From positions 744,001 to 808,000 of the forward strand of contig NZ_JAJEJR010000003.1 in assembly GCF_021390595.1 (NCBI RefSeq): a stretch of DNA of 64,000 nt, given 5' to 3'. Position numbers and translations under genes: made by a program. Shown here piece by piece: positions 43,256 to 52,656 of the stretch. Source of the stretch: Paraburkholderia sp. HP33-1 (GTDB lineage: Bacteria > Pseudomonadota > Gammaproteobacteria > Burkholderiales > Burkholderiaceae). The stretch's first letter is position 1, and the number at the start of each line of letters is the position of its first letter. Under the pieces are notes generated by a model that was given only the letters and a program-made list of their open reading frames with translations, ran no database searches and was not told the DNA's origin.

Positions 43256-44692
43256 ATGATTGAATCACCCACCTCGCTATCCGAAGTACGACTGCTGATC
43301 GACGGCCATTGGACCGATGGCGGCGACCAGATGGCGGTCCTCGACAAATACCGTCTCACGCCCTGCGCAAGGCTGCACGTGGCCTCTCATGAGCAGGCGC
43401 GCGCCGCCGTAGCCGCGGCGCAGCGCGCGTTCGAAGCGTCGACGCTGACACCGTACGAACGCGGCGCCGTGCTCGAGCGCGCCGCGGCGATTCTCGAACG
43501 CGAGACGCCGAAGCTCGTTGCCGCATTGCAGACCGAGGGCGGGTTTACGCTCACGGATGCGCAAGGCGAAGTCCGGCGCTGCCTGCAAACCTTCCGGCTC
43601 TCTGCCGAAGAGGCGCGCCGGCTCGCCGGCGAGATGGTGCCGCTCGACGGCGCACCGCAACAAGGTGGCCGGCTCGGCTTCACGATGCGGGTACCGCTCG
43701 GCGTGGTCTGCGCCATCACGCCGTTCAACGCACCGCTGAACACGGTCGCGCACAAGGTGGCGCCGGCGCTCGCCGCAGGCAATGCCGTCGTGCTCAAACC
43801 ATCGACGCACACGCCCGCCATCGCGAACATGATGGCGTCGAGCCTGCTCGAAGCGGGCTTGCCGCCAGGACTCATCAACGTCGTCCACGGCGGCGCGGAT
43901 GTCGCCGGCTGGCTGATCGACGAACCGGCGGTGCGCTTTTTCGCGTTCACGGGCAGCACCGAGGTCGGGCGCTCGATCCAGCAGCGCGCCGGGCTGCGCC
44001 GCACGCAGATGGAACTCGGCAGCATCGCGTTTACCATCGTCGACGACGACGCGAACCTCGATCAGGCGCTGCCGAAAATCGTCGCGGCGAGCTACCGCAA
44101 GGCGGGTCAGGTCTGCACGTCGATCCAGACCTTGCTCGTGCATCGCAGCCGGATCGGCGAAGTGGAAGCGAGACTGAGCACACTGGTCAATGAACTGTGC
44201 TACGGCGACCCGAGCGAGCCGTCGACACTCGTCGGCCCGGTGATCAGCCTCGCGGCGGCCGAGCGCATCGAGCGCTGGATCGACGAGGCGGTGTGCCGCG
44301 GTGCGCGCCGGCTGGCAGGCGGTGCGCGCCAAGGCGCGCTGGTGCCGCCCACGTTGCTCGCCGACGTCGCTGCGGACACGCCGGTCAGTTGCAAGGAGGT
44401 ATTTGGGCCGGTGATGTCGCTGGTGCCGTTCGATACGCTCGACGAGGCTATCGACCTCGTCAATGCGACGCCATACGGTCTCGCCACGGGGCTCTTCACG
44501 AACCGCCTCGACGCGGCATTGAAGGCCGCGCGCCGGCTGCAGGTCGGCGGCGTGCACATCAACGAGACCTCGAGCTCGCGCGTCGATCTGATGCCCTACG
44601 GCGGCAGCAAGGATTCAGGCTTCGGCAGGGAAGGCCCGCACTATGCCGTGCGAGAGATGAGCGAAGAACGTTTGATCACGCTGAGTACATGA
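43256..44692 (+). CDS. Aldehyde dehydrogenase family protein
   Basis: A 478-residue NAD(P)-dependent aldehyde dehydrogenase. The catalytic cysteine is C287 (KAGQVCTS), the general base E253 (MELGS) and the oxyanion Asn N158 (PFNAPL); FTGSTEVG is the cofactor loop. The usual ELGG is ELGS here, a minor variation. ATG 43256 follows ACGGAG. It is the first gene of a ten-gene operon and lies 13 bp before a ThDP-dependent enzyme, which suggests it oxidises the aldehyde which that enzyme makes. Substrate not determinable. Confidence 0.9.
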   Translation: MIESPTSLSEVRLLIDGHWTDGGDQMAVLDKYRLTPCARLHVASHEQARAAVAAAQRAFEASTLTPYERGAVLERAAAILERETPKLVAALQTEGGFTLTDAQGEVRRCLQTFRLSAEEARRLAGEMVPLDGAPQQGGRLGFTMRVPLGVVCAITPFNAPLNTVAHKVAPALAAGNAVVLKPSTHTPAIANMMASSLLEAGLPPGLINVVHGGADVAGWLIDEPAVRFFAFTGSTEVGRSIQQRAGLRRTQMELGSIAFTIVDDDANLDQALPKIVAASYRKAGQVCTSIQTLLVHRSRIGEVEARLSTLVNELCYGDPSEPSTLVGPVISLAAAERIERWIDEAVCRGARRLAGGARQGALVPPTLLADVAADTPVSCKEVFGPVMSLVPFDTLDEAIDLVNATPYGLATGLFTNRLDAALKAARRLQVGGVHINETSSSRVDLMPYGGSKDSGFGREGPHYAVREMSEERLITLST

Positions 44693-44705
44693 AGGGGACG
44701 ACGCA

Positions 44706-46484
44706 ATGCCGATGATGAAAGGCGGTCAACTGATCGCCGAGACGCTGGTCAAGGAGAAGGTGCCCTATGTGTTCGGGATCTGCGGGCACGGCAATGTCGG
44801 CATACTCGATGCGCTGTACGACGTCCGCGACTCGCTGAAGCTGATCTCGCCGCGCCATGAGCAGTGCGCGGGACACATGGCCGACGCGTATTTCCGCGTC
44901 AAACACAAACCGGTGGCGACGCTCACGTCCACCGGACCGGGCTCGGCGAACATGGTGATGTCGCTCGCCACCGCCTTGTCGGACTCCTCGGCGTTCATGG
45001 CGATCACGGCCAACGTGCCGACTTCGCAGCATAATCGCGGGCCGTTCCAGGAGCTCTACCGCCACAATCAGGCCGACTTCGCCCAGGTGATGCGCCCGGT
45101 CGTCAAGCGCGCCTTCCAGCCCTCGCGCGTCGACATGCTTCCGCTCGCGCTGCGTCAGGCCATGGACACGATGGTGACGGGCCGCCCGGGCCCGGTGAAC
45201 CTCGACATTCCCTACAACGTGTTCCAGGAAGAGGCCGACGTCGAGCTGCCCCCGGCTTCGCAGCTCGGGCGGCCGGTGCGGCCCGGAGCGAGCGATGCGG
45301 ACGTTGCCGCGGTGCTGGAGCTGCTCGCCGCCGCGCGCAAGCCGGTGCTGTTCATCGGCCACGGCGCGACGCTTGCCGAGGCCGGCCCGGAGCTGACCGA
45401 GCTGCAGAAAACGCTGCACATTCCCGTCATCACGTCGCCGAACGGCATGGGCTGCGTGCCGGCGAACGACGCGCTGACGCTCGGTTTCATCGGCCGCAAC
45501 GGCGCTTATGCGGCGAACGAGGCAGGCCGTCACGCCGACCTCGTGATTACGATCGGCACGCGCTTCGACGACCGGTCGTCGTCGAGCTGGCATGCGGGTT
45601 ACTCGTGGAACTTCCCGAAGACGAAGCTCGTGCACGTCGATATCGACCCGACGGAGCTCGGCCGCAATTATGCGGCGACGATCGGCATCGTCGCGGACGC
45701 GAAGGTGTTCACGCGCCAGCTGCTGAACGCGCTCCCGCGCCACCCGGCGATCGAGGCGAAGCGCTACGCGCCGTGGACCGAGGAAGTGCTGGGCTGGGTA
45801 CGCCAGTGGGAGGCGTTCGTGCGCCCGCATTTCGGCGATTCGACGAGCCCCCTGCGGCCGGAGTTCGTCGTCGGTACGTTGCAGAAAACCCTGCCCGACG
45901 ACGTGATCCTTTCGCTCGATTCGGGTGTCCATCACAACTGGTTCATGCAGTTCTGGAAGCCGGCGCGCGCGCAAAGCATGTTGAACAGCTGGGGCTATTC
46001 GTCGATGGGCTTCGGCGTGTGCGGCATCCTCGGCGCGCAGCTTGCGGCGCCTGACCGGCCGTGTGTCGCGGTGGTCGGCGACGGCGGCTTCACGATGACG
46101 CCGTACGTGCTTTGCACGGCAGTCGAATACGAGCTGCCGGTCGTCTGGATCATCTGGAACAACTTCGCGTGGGGCGCGATTCGCGATCTGCAGTACGGCC
46201 TGTTCGACGGCCGCGAGATCGGCACCGCTTTCTACAAGGGGCAATCGGGCGAGCGCTACAACCCGGACTTCGCGGCGTGGGCGCGTGCTTGCGGTGCGGA
46301 CGGAGTGACCATCACGCGGCCTCAGGATCTTGGCAATGCGGTCGAGCAGGCGCTTCGCAACCGGCGACCGTGTGTCATCGACGTGCACGTCGACGCCGAG
46401 GTCAGGCCGCCTTCGACCGGAACCTGGCAATTGCCGCCGATTCCGTACAAAGAGCCGGTCTACGGCAAACCCTACATCGCATAG
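44706..46484 (+). CDS. Thiamine-diphosphate-dependent enzyme, acetolactate-synthase-like
   Basis: A 592-residue ThDP enzyme with the three standard domains. The activating glutamate is E52 (SPRHEQCAGHMAD). The PP/Mg site is G458-D-G-G to N485-N486 (VVGDGGFTM, WIIWNNFAWG). The middle domain (GHGATLAEAG, IGTRFDDRSS) could bind FAD or ADP as in acetohydroxyacid synthases. No regulatory small subunit is present and ilv genes are absent, so biosynthesis is unlikely. Relatives include C-C lyases and the diketone hydrolases IolD and cyclohexane-1,2-dione hydrolase. The true reaction is open. Confidence 0.85.
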   Translation: MPMMKGGQLIAETLVKEKVPYVFGICGHGNVGILDALYDVRDSLKLISPRHEQCAGHMADAYFRVKHKPVATLTSTGPGSANMVMSLATALSDSSAFMAITANVPTSQHNRGPFQELYRHNQADFAQVMRPVVKRAFQPSRVDMLPLALRQAMDTMVTGRPGPVNLDIPYNVFQEEADVELPPASQLGRPVRPGASDADVAAVLELLAAARKPVLFIGHGATLAEAGPELTELQKTLHIPVITSPNGMGCVPANDALTLGFIGRNGAYAANEAGRHADLVITIGTRFDDRSSSSWHAGYSWNFPKTKLVHVDIDPTELGRNYAATIGIVADAKVFTRQLLNALPRHPAIEAKRYAPWTEEVLGWVRQWEAFVRPHFGDSTSPLRPEFVVGTLQKTLPDDVILSLDSGVHHNWFMQFWKPARAQSMLNSWGYSSMGFGVCGILGAQLAAPDRPCVAVVGDGGFTMTPYVLCTAVEYELPVVWIIWNNFAWGAIRDLQYGLFDGREIGTAFYKGQSGERYNPDFAAWARACGADGVTITRPQDLGNAVEQALRNRRPCVIDVHVDAEVRPPSTGTWQLPPIPYKEPVYGKPYIA

Positions 46485-46588
46485 CGGTCCATCACGACAT
46501 CAGCACAGCGTCGCAGCAGCAGGGAAGTACCCGGGCGTCCGCGCAATACCAACTGGCGGGCGGACCATCATAAAACAAGGAGACAACC

Positions 46589-47821
46589 ATGAAGTTCCGG
46601 AATCCGCGCGCGCGGGTAGGGTTTCGTTCGCTCTTCGCCATCGCAACAGGTCTCGCATTCAGCGCCGCAGCATTCGCACAGGGCAATGACCCGGTGCGGA
46701 TCGGGCTTATCTATTCGAAGCAGGGGCCCGGCGCGTCGATCGGCCAGTTCCTCGAGCGCGGCAGCGAAGTGGCGGTCGAGCAGGCCGGTGGGAAAGTCCT
46801 TGGCAGGCCGATCGAACTCGTCTGGCTCGACGAAGCGAACCCTCAGGTCGCGCAGCAGAACATGCAGAAGCTGATCGGCGAAAACAAGGTGGTCGCGGTA
46901 GTCGGCGGCAACTACAGCTCCTCCGCGCTCGCGATGATGAGCGTCGCGAACCGCGAGAAGATTCCGCTGATCCTGCCCGGCGCCGCCGCGCGCGAGATCA
47001 CCGGCAAGGAGTGCAGCCGCTACACGTTCCGCACCCAGGCAACCGTGCCGGTGCAGATCGCGGGCCTGATGCCGTACCTTGCGCAGACCGGAAAGAAGGT
47101 CTACTTTGTTACGCCATCCTATGCATTTGGTCAGGACATCCTGCGCGCCGCGCGCGACCGGCTCAAGCAGGACGGCATGACGGAAGTCGGTGTCGACGAA
47201 GTGCCGATCAATACCGCCGACTACAGTTCCTACATACTCAAGATCCGCCAGGCAAAGCCGGACGCCGTGCTGGGCGGCCTCGTCGGCGGCGACTTCTCGA
47301 ACTTCCTCAAGCAATGGAACGAGATGGCGATGACGGGCAAGATTCCGTACGTGGCCGTCGCGGTGACCGACACCGACTTCTGGGACGTGGGGCCGCAGGC
47401 ATCCACCGGCACCTTCGTGAAGCCCTGGTACTACAACAACCCGAAGAACCCCGAAATCGAGAAGAAGTTCACCGCCGACTTCGAGAAGAAATACGGCCGT
47501 CCTCCGTCGGACAAGTCATGGTCGGGCTGGATCGCCATGCGCTCGCTGCTTGACTCGATCAACGCGGCGAAGTCGACGGACCCGCAGGCGATCGTCACCC
47601 AGCTCGAACAGTGGAAGGACACCGACGGCGCCTTGCCGGTCTACTACCGTCCGTGGGATCACCAGCTGATTCGCCCATCCGTGGTCGTGAAAGTGAAGTC
47701 GAAGATCACCGACAAATACGACTATTTCGACGTGGTGCGCGATACCTCGAGCACGTCGGCCGATACCGAAAAGGCGTTCGGCAGCCAGCAGGAGATCGGC
47801 TGCAAGATGCCGGCGCTGTAG
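46589..47821 (+). CDS. Periplasmic binding protein of a HAAT-family ABC importer
   Basis: A 410-residue solute-binding protein. The signal peptide ends at FAQG (about residue 31). The mature part starts DPVRIGLIYSKQGPGASIGQFLERG and has the type I fold of amide/aromatic-acid HAAT proteins (FVTPSYAFGQDILRAARDRL, GGLVGGDFSNFLKQWNEM). AAGGAGA precedes the ATG. It lies between the ThDP enzyme and the permeases of the same operon. It presumably binds the compound that the operon degrades. Confidence 0.88.
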   Translation: MKFRNPRARVGFRSLFAIATGLAFSAAAFAQGNDPVRIGLIYSKQGPGASIGQFLERGSEVAVEQAGGKVLGRPIELVWLDEANPQVAQQNMQKLIGENKVVAVVGGNYSSSALAMMSVANREKIPLILPGAAAREITGKECSRYTFRTQATVPVQIAGLMPYLAQTGKKVYFVTPSYAFGQDILRAARDRLKQDGMTEVGVDEVPINTADYSSYILKIRQAKPDAVLGGLVGGDFSNFLKQWNEMAMTGKIPYVAVAVTDTDFWDVGPQASTGTFVKPWYYNNPKNPEIEKKFTADFEKKYGRPPSDKSWSGWIAMRSLLDSINAAKSTDPQAIVTQLEQWKDTDGALPVYYRPWDHQLIRPSVVVKVKSKITDKYDYFDVVRDTSSTSADTEKAFGSQQEIGCKMPAL

Positions 47822-47852
47822 CGGCCGCGCCATCGCCCAACCAGGAGCCATC

Positions 47853-48722
47853 ATGCTCGATATGCTCGTTTCCCAATCGGCCAACGGACTCGTGTTGGGT
47901 TTTATCTACGTGCTGATCGCCGTGGGCCTGTCCATCACGTTCGGTCTGCTGGGCGTGATCAATTTCGCACACGGCGCTTTCTTCGCATTGGGGGCTTATG
48001 TCGCGTACCAGCTCTTTCAGATGTACGGCTGGCCCGCGGTGGTGTTCGCCCCCATTCTCGTCGGCGTGATCGGCATGGTCGTCGAGATGACGATCATCCG
48101 GCGGCTATACGGCAAGGAGCCGCTTTCCAGCCTGATCGTAACGTTCGCGCTTTCGCTGCTGATCGAGGCGCTGATCCGTTTCTTCTGGGGCGCTGACGGC
48201 AAGCCGTTCAATCAGCCCGAATTCCTCGCGGGCATCGTCGAGGCGGGACCGCTGCTCATCACGAAATATCGCGTGGCGGTCCTGTTCGCGACGCTCGGCA
48301 CGTTGGTCGCGCTTGCAGCATTTCTGGCGTGGACGCCGTATGGGCGGGTCCTGCGCGCCGGCAGCCGCGACCCGGAAATGGTCCAGCTGCTCGGCATCAA
48401 TCTGCCGCGAGTGATGACAGGCGTATTCGGGCTCGGCTGCGCGCTCGCGGCGATTGCAGGCGTGCTGGCCGCGCCGTTGTGGACCGTGTCGCCCTCGATG
48501 TCGCAGAACGCGATCATGCCGGCGTTCGTCGTCGTCGCGATCGGCGGTCTCGGATCGTTTGCCGGTGCTGTCGTCGCCGGGCTGGCGGTCGGCGTCGTGA
48601 TGTCACTGACGATTCAGTTCCAGCCGGATGCGGCGGCGGCGTCGATGTATGCGCTGATGTTCGTCGTCATGCTGCTGCGTCCACGCGGGTTGTTTGGAGA
48701 ACATTGGGAGCGCTTCGAATGA
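47853..48722 (+). CDS. ABC permease, LivH type
   Basis: A 289-residue inner-membrane permease with about eight helices and the LivH core (GLLGVINFAHGAFFALGAYVAY; GRVLRAGSRDPEMVQLLGIN). AGGAGCC precedes the start. Its stop overlaps the start of the fused LivMGF gene by four bases (ATGA). Pairs with the LivM part of the fusion. Confidence 0.9.
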   Translation: MLDMLVSQSANGLVLGFIYVLIAVGLSITFGLLGVINFAHGAFFALGAYVAYQLFQMYGWPAVVFAPILVGVIGMVVEMTIIRRLYGKEPLSSLIVTFALSLLIEALIRFFWGADGKPFNQPEFLAGIVEAGPLLITKYRVAVLFATLGTLVALAAFLAWTPYGRVLRAGSRDPEMVQLLGINLPRVMTGVFGLGCALAAIAGVLAAPLWTVSPSMSQNAIMPAFVVVAIGGLGSFAGAVVAGLAVGVVMSLTIQFQPDAAAASMYALMFVVMLLRPRGLFGEHWERFE

Positions 48723-51328
48723 ATCTGCGCACGAATACGACTAGTTCCGCCGCCGCGCAGCCGAACGCGCACGCGCGGAACCTGCTGCGCCCGTGGCGCA
48801 ATCCGGTCATCGTGATGGCCGTGGTGCTGATCGCCGGCTCGGCTCTCGCGCTGGCCATCGGCCTGCCGATCGACCGCATTACGCAGATCGCGATCTATAC
48901 ACTTTATGCGGCGGGCACCAATTTCCTGATCGGCTATCTCGGCCTCGTGCCGTTCGGCGCCTCGTTCTTTTTCGGCTGCGCAAGCTATGCGCTGGCGATT
49001 GCGTCGGCAGCCTGGGGCGGCAACGAGATCACGGGCGTGCTGATCGGCATGGGCTTTTCCCTGCTGCTCGCGCTCGTGATCGGCGCGCTGATCCTGCGCC
49101 GCAAGGGCCTCTATTTTTCGCTGCTGACGCTGGCGTGTTCCCAGATCGCTTTCGAGATCGCGTACAAGTGGACTTCGGTCACGGGCGGCGAGAACGGCAT
49201 GCAGAACGTCGCGCGTCCGTTGTTCGCTTCGGCGCTGTCGTTTCACGCGTTCACGGTCGTGGTCGTGCTTGCCGCGACGTGGTTGCTCTGGCGCATCGCG
49301 CATGCCCCGTTCGGCCGGCTGATGCAGGCGCTGCGCGACAACGAGCAACGCGTGACCAGTCTCGGCTACGACGTCTATACGACGCGCCTGATCGCACTGG
49401 TCGTCGCGGGCGGCGTGATCGGCGTGGCGGGCGGTCTGATGGCGCTGCTGTTGCAGGGTGTGTACGCCAACAACCTGAACTGGTCGCATGCCGGTGACCC
49501 GGTGCTAATGGCTGTGCTGGGCGGTGTCCATCAGTTCCTCGGCCCGCTGTGGGGCGCGGTGACTTTCATCGTGCTCGAAGATCGGCTGAGCGCCATCACC
49601 GAAAACTGGTGGCTGTTCTTTGCGCCGGTCATCATCGTCATGGCGCTGCTGTCGCCGGAAGGCATTCAGGGATTCTGGCAACGCTTCGGCAAGCGTCCGC
49701 GCTGGACGCTCACGCGTCACGGCATTCCCGCGCGTCCGGCGCGTATCGTGCCGTACCGGCCAGCCGATGCAGGCGGCGACGAAGGCGAGGCCGTGCTCTC
49801 GGTGCAGCAGTTGTCGAAGCGGTTCGGCTCGATCGTCACGCAAAGCGAGATTTCGCTCGACGTCAAGCGCAATCAGCTGCACAGCTTCATCGGACCGAAC
49901 GGCGCGGGCAAGACGACGTTCTTCAACATCCTGACGGGTTTCATCCTGCCCGATGAAGGCCGCATCGTCTTCGAGGGCAGCGACATCACACGGTTGTCGC
50001 CGCACAAGCGCGCGCGTCTTGGCCTTGCGCGCTCGTTCCAGATCCTGAGCGTGTTTCCGAACCTGAGCGCGTTCGAAAACGTGCGTGTCGCCGTGCAGGC
50101 CGCGCGGCGTCAATGGCGCGGTTTCTGGCTCGACGCCTACGCGGACGACGAAGCGAACGAACGTGTCTGGTCGCTGCTCGAGGCGGTCAGTCTCGCGGAT
50201 CGGGCCGCCGACCTGTGTGCGGAGCTGTCCCACGGCGAGAAGCGGTTGCTCGAAATCGCCATGACGCTCGCGACCAGCGCGAAGCTGCTGCTGCTCGACG
50301 AACCGCTTGCCGGCCTCGCTGAAGCGGACCGCAAGATCGTCGCCGCGTTGATCCGGCGCCTCGCGAACTCGCACGCGGTGCTGCTGATCGAGCATGACAT
50401 CGATCGCGTGCTGGCACTGTCAGACCGCATCACGGTTCTGCACCAGGGCCGCTTGATCGCCGACGGTTTGCCGGCGGACGTGGCACGCGACCCTCAGGTG
50501 ATCAGCGCGTATCTCGGTGACGCCGGCGCGTCGGACCAGGACAGGCACAAGGAGACCACGGCCAGCGGCAGCTTGCCGGCAGCCGCGCAGCCCACGGGAC
50601 GCCCACTGCTGGAGCTAGAGAAGGTGAGGGCAGGCTACGACGGCAGCACCGTACTCGAAGGCATCGACCTTTGCATCTATCCGGGAGAAGTCGTCGCACT
50701 GCTTGGCCGCAATGGCGTGGGCAAGACGACCCTGCTGCGCACGATCACGGGAACGCTGCACGCGGCGAGCGGCCGTGTGACGTTCGATGGCAACGACGTC
50801 ACGTCGATGCGTCCGGATCTTATCAACCGGCTCGGCATCTCGCTGGTGCCCGAAGGGCGGCGGCTGTTCCCGAACCTCACGGTGCAGGACAACCTGAAGA
50901 TCGGCGCGCGTGCCGGCGGTGCGCCGCTCGACGAAATCTGCGAGCTGTTTCCGAAGCTGCGCATCCTGATGCGTTCGCAAGCGGCGAGTCTGTCCGGCGG
51001 CGAGCGGCAGATGGTGGCGATCGCCCGTGCGCTGATGGTGCCGAGCAGGCTGATTCTGCTCGACGAGCCGTTCGAAGGGCTCGCACCGGCGGTCGTGCAC
51101 GAGGTCCGGCAAGCCGTCATGAAGCTGACGTCGCGAGCAAGTCTCGTGATCGTGGAGCACCAGGCGGATTCGGTGCTCGCATCGGCGGACCGTGCCTATG
51201 TGCTCGTGAACGGTGCCGTCGCGTTTGGCGGCAGCGCGTCGGAGCTTGCGGCTGACACCGCGCTGCAGGAGCGGCTGCTCGGCGTGTCGGCCGCCGACAC
51301 GGAACACCTTTTGAGGAAGACCGCGTGA
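48719..51328 (+). CDS. Fused ABC importer subunit: LivM permease + LivG ATPase + LivF ATPase
   Basis: One uninterrupted 869-residue frame. Residues 1-325 are a LivM permease (GYLGLVPFGASFFFGCASYA; ALRDNEQRVTSLGYD). Residues 355-602 are a LivG ATPase (Walker A GPNGAGKT 392-399, signature LSHGE 503, Walker B LLLLDEP 523). Residues 628-869 are a LivF ATPase (Walker A GRNGVGKT 663-670, LSGGE 758, Walker B LILLDEP 778). The linkers are about 30 residues, Pro/Arg/Ala-rich. ATG 48719 overlaps the livH stop. The wider frame from 48329 runs through livH. LivM-LivG fusions are known; a three-way fusion is less usual. Confidence 0.92.
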   Translation: MNLRTNTTSSAAAQPNAHARNLLRPWRNPVIVMAVVLIAGSALALAIGLPIDRITQIAIYTLYAAGTNFLIGYLGLVPFGASFFFGCASYALAIASAAWGGNEITGVLIGMGFSLLLALVIGALILRRKGLYFSLLTLACSQIAFEIAYKWTSVTGGENGMQNVARPLFASALSFHAFTVVVVLAATWLLWRIAHAPFGRLMQALRDNEQRVTSLGYDVYTTRLIALVVAGGVIGVAGGLMALLLQGVYANNLNWSHAGDPVLMAVLGGVHQFLGPLWGAVTFIVLEDRLSAITENWWLFFAPVIIVMALLSPEGIQGFWQRFGKRPRWTLTRHGIPARPARIVPYRPADAGGDEGEAVLSVQQLSKRFGSIVTQSEISLDVKRNQLHSFIGPNGAGKTTFFNILTGFILPDEGRIVFEGSDITRLSPHKRARLGLARSFQILSVFPNLSAFENVRVAVQAARRQWRGFWLDAYADDEANERVWSLLEAVSLADRAADLCAELSHGEKRLLEIAMTLATSAKLLLLDEPLAGLAEADRKIVAALIRRLANSHAVLLIEHDIDRVLALSDRITVLHQGRLIADGLPADVARDPQVISAYLGDAGASDQDRHKETTASGSLPAAAQPTGRPLLELEKVRAGYDGSTVLEGIDLCIYPGEVVALLGRNGVGKTTLLRTITGTLHAASGRVTFDGNDVTSMRPDLINRLGISLVPEGRRLFPNLTVQDNLKIGARAGGAPLDEICELFPKLRILMRSQAASLSGGERQMVAIARALMVPSRLILLDEPFEGLAPAVVHEVRQAVMKLTSRASLVIVEHQADSVLASADRAYVLVNGAVAFGGSASELAADTALQERLLGVSAADTEHLLRKTA

Positions 51329-52209
51329 TGGCGGCGGCACGAGAGGGCGCGCGGCCGCTCGGCGTGAACACTTACGGCTATATCTGGTCGACGCCAGCGC
51401 AGCAATGTGTGCTCCGGCTGGGCGAACTGGGCTACCGTGAGTTCGAGCTGGTGCTGAATCCGCCGCATCTCGCACTCGAAGAATTCCCGTCCGGCGAACG
51501 CGCAAAACTGCGCAGCACGATGGCGGCGGTTGGCTTGAGCGTGCGTTCGCTGAACGTGCCGAGCCTAGATCACAACCTGGCGAGCCCGATGCGCCGCATG
51601 CGTCGCTATTCGATCGATCTGTTTCTCGACGCGATCGATCTGGCGGCGGATCTCGGCGCAACCGATCTCGTTGTCGTGCCCGGCCGCATGAGCCCATTGT
51701 TTGCGCCGCTGCCCGCGCAGCGCGATGCATGGATGCGCGAGTCGCTCGACGCGCTGTTGCCGCACGCGCAACGGCGGGGCGTGACACTCGCGCTCGAAAA
51801 CGTGCCGTTCGCGTCGTTTCCCGATGCGCACACGCTCGGCGCGTTCGTAAGCAGCTACGGGTCGGATTCGCTCGGCGTTTGCTATGACGTCGCGAATGCG
51901 CATTTCATCGGAGAGTCGCCGGGCGCCGGCCTGCGGCAGTTGGGCGAGCTGGTCCGCCTCGTGCATTTGTCCGACACCCGCCGCGACGCGTGGCGCCATG
52001 ACGAGGTTGGCCTTGGCGACGTGCCGTTCGCGCAGGTGCACGACGCCCTCACAGACATTCACTTCGAAGGTGCTTGCATGCTTGAAATCATCGCGGCCGC
52101 GCCGGAAGGCGCGATCCTCCGTAGCCACCGCGCGTTGACGGCATTCGGCTTCGCGCCCCAGTACGACCAGCAGCATTTGCCTGCCGGCTTGCCCGGCTTC
52201 GAGAACTGA
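51328..52209 (+). CDS. Xylose-isomerase-like TIM-barrel protein (sugar phosphate isomerase/epimerase)
   Basis: A 293-residue TIM barrel of the AP-endonuclease-2 / IolE / IolI superfamily. Metal-ligand candidates are E in LALENVPF, D in CYDVANAHF, H in VHLSDTRRDAWRHDE and E in MLEIIAAA. Members isomerise or dehydrate sugars, inososes and hydroxypyruvate. The start is ATG 51328 or GTG 51325, overlapping the fusion-gene stop, so it is translationally coupled. In this operon it may isomerise a keto intermediate. Confidence 0.84.
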   Translation: MAAAREGARPLGVNTYGYIWSTPAQQCVLRLGELGYREFELVLNPPHLALEEFPSGERAKLRSTMAAVGLSVRSLNVPSLDHNLASPMRRMRRYSIDLFLDAIDLAADLGATDLVVVPGRMSPLFAPLPAQRDAWMRESLDALLPHAQRRGVTLALENVPFASFPDAHTLGAFVSSYGSDSLGVCYDVANAHFIGESPGAGLRQLGELVRLVHLSDTRRDAWRHDEVGLGDVPFAQVHDALTDIHFEGACMLEIIAAAPEGAILRSHRALTAFGFAPQYDQQHLPAGLPGFEN

Positions 52210-52211
52210 CC

Positions 52212-52634
52212 ATGACGACCATCATTCCCGACGACAAACATTACCGGAACGCGGCGAAGGAACAGCAGGCCGTGACGCGCAACCTCGCCGAGTTGCTGTG
52301 GGTGCAGTATCCGGGCCACTTCAACCAGGCGCTATCGAAAGCGATCGTGACGCCGGAGACGGTCGGCAGCCGCTTCTTCGATCACCGGATTTCCTGCTAC
52401 GAGCCAGGCGCTTACGTCGAGAATCACGTGCATAAAGTGCAGGAGCAGATCTATCACGTGCTATCCGGCGAGGGCGTGCTAACGGTCGATGGCGAGCGCC
52501 GTCTGGTTCGCGCCAATGACGTGACCTACATCCCGCCTGGCGTGCATCACGAATTCCATTGCACCGGCACCGACACGCTGGTGTTTCTGGTGATCACGAG
52601 CCCGCCCACCGACGAGGAGCCGCAGCCGCGCTGA
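52212..52634 (+). CDS. Cupin-domain protein
   Basis: A 140-residue single-domain cupin. Motif 1 is EPGAYVENHVHKVQEQIYHVLSGEG with the His-x-His and Glu metal ligands; motif 2 is IPPGVHHEFHCTG. Metal-binding cupins serve as isomerases, dioxygenases or sugar-acid binding proteins. It starts two bases after the TIM-barrel gene, so co-translation is likely. Its exact reaction is unknown. Confidence 0.86.
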   Translation: MTTIIPDDKHYRNAAKEQQAVTRNLAELLWVQYPGHFNQALSKAIVTPETVGSRFFDHRISCYEPGAYVENHVHKVQEQIYHVLSGEGVLTVDGERRLVRANDVTYIPPGVHHEFHCTGTDTLVFLVITSPPTDEEPQPR

Positions 52635-52656
52635 GGCGGCACGACGAGACACGACG

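Noticed and set aside
44676..46430. 584-codon antisense frame over the ThDP enzyme gene
   Set aside because: Arg/His-rich shadow of a strongly conserved enzyme; no ribosome site or homology.
44706..46484. Reading the ThDP enzyme as sulfoacetaldehyde acetyltransferase (Xsc) or biosynthetic acetolactate synthase
   Set aside because: No pta, taurine or ilvN/ilvC genes are nearby, and the N-terminal text does not match Xsc as I know it; the operon is catabolic.
48329..48718. Extension of the LivMGF fusion through livH
   Set aside because: It is the out-of-frame shadow of livH; the ATGA overlap at 48719 is the natural start.
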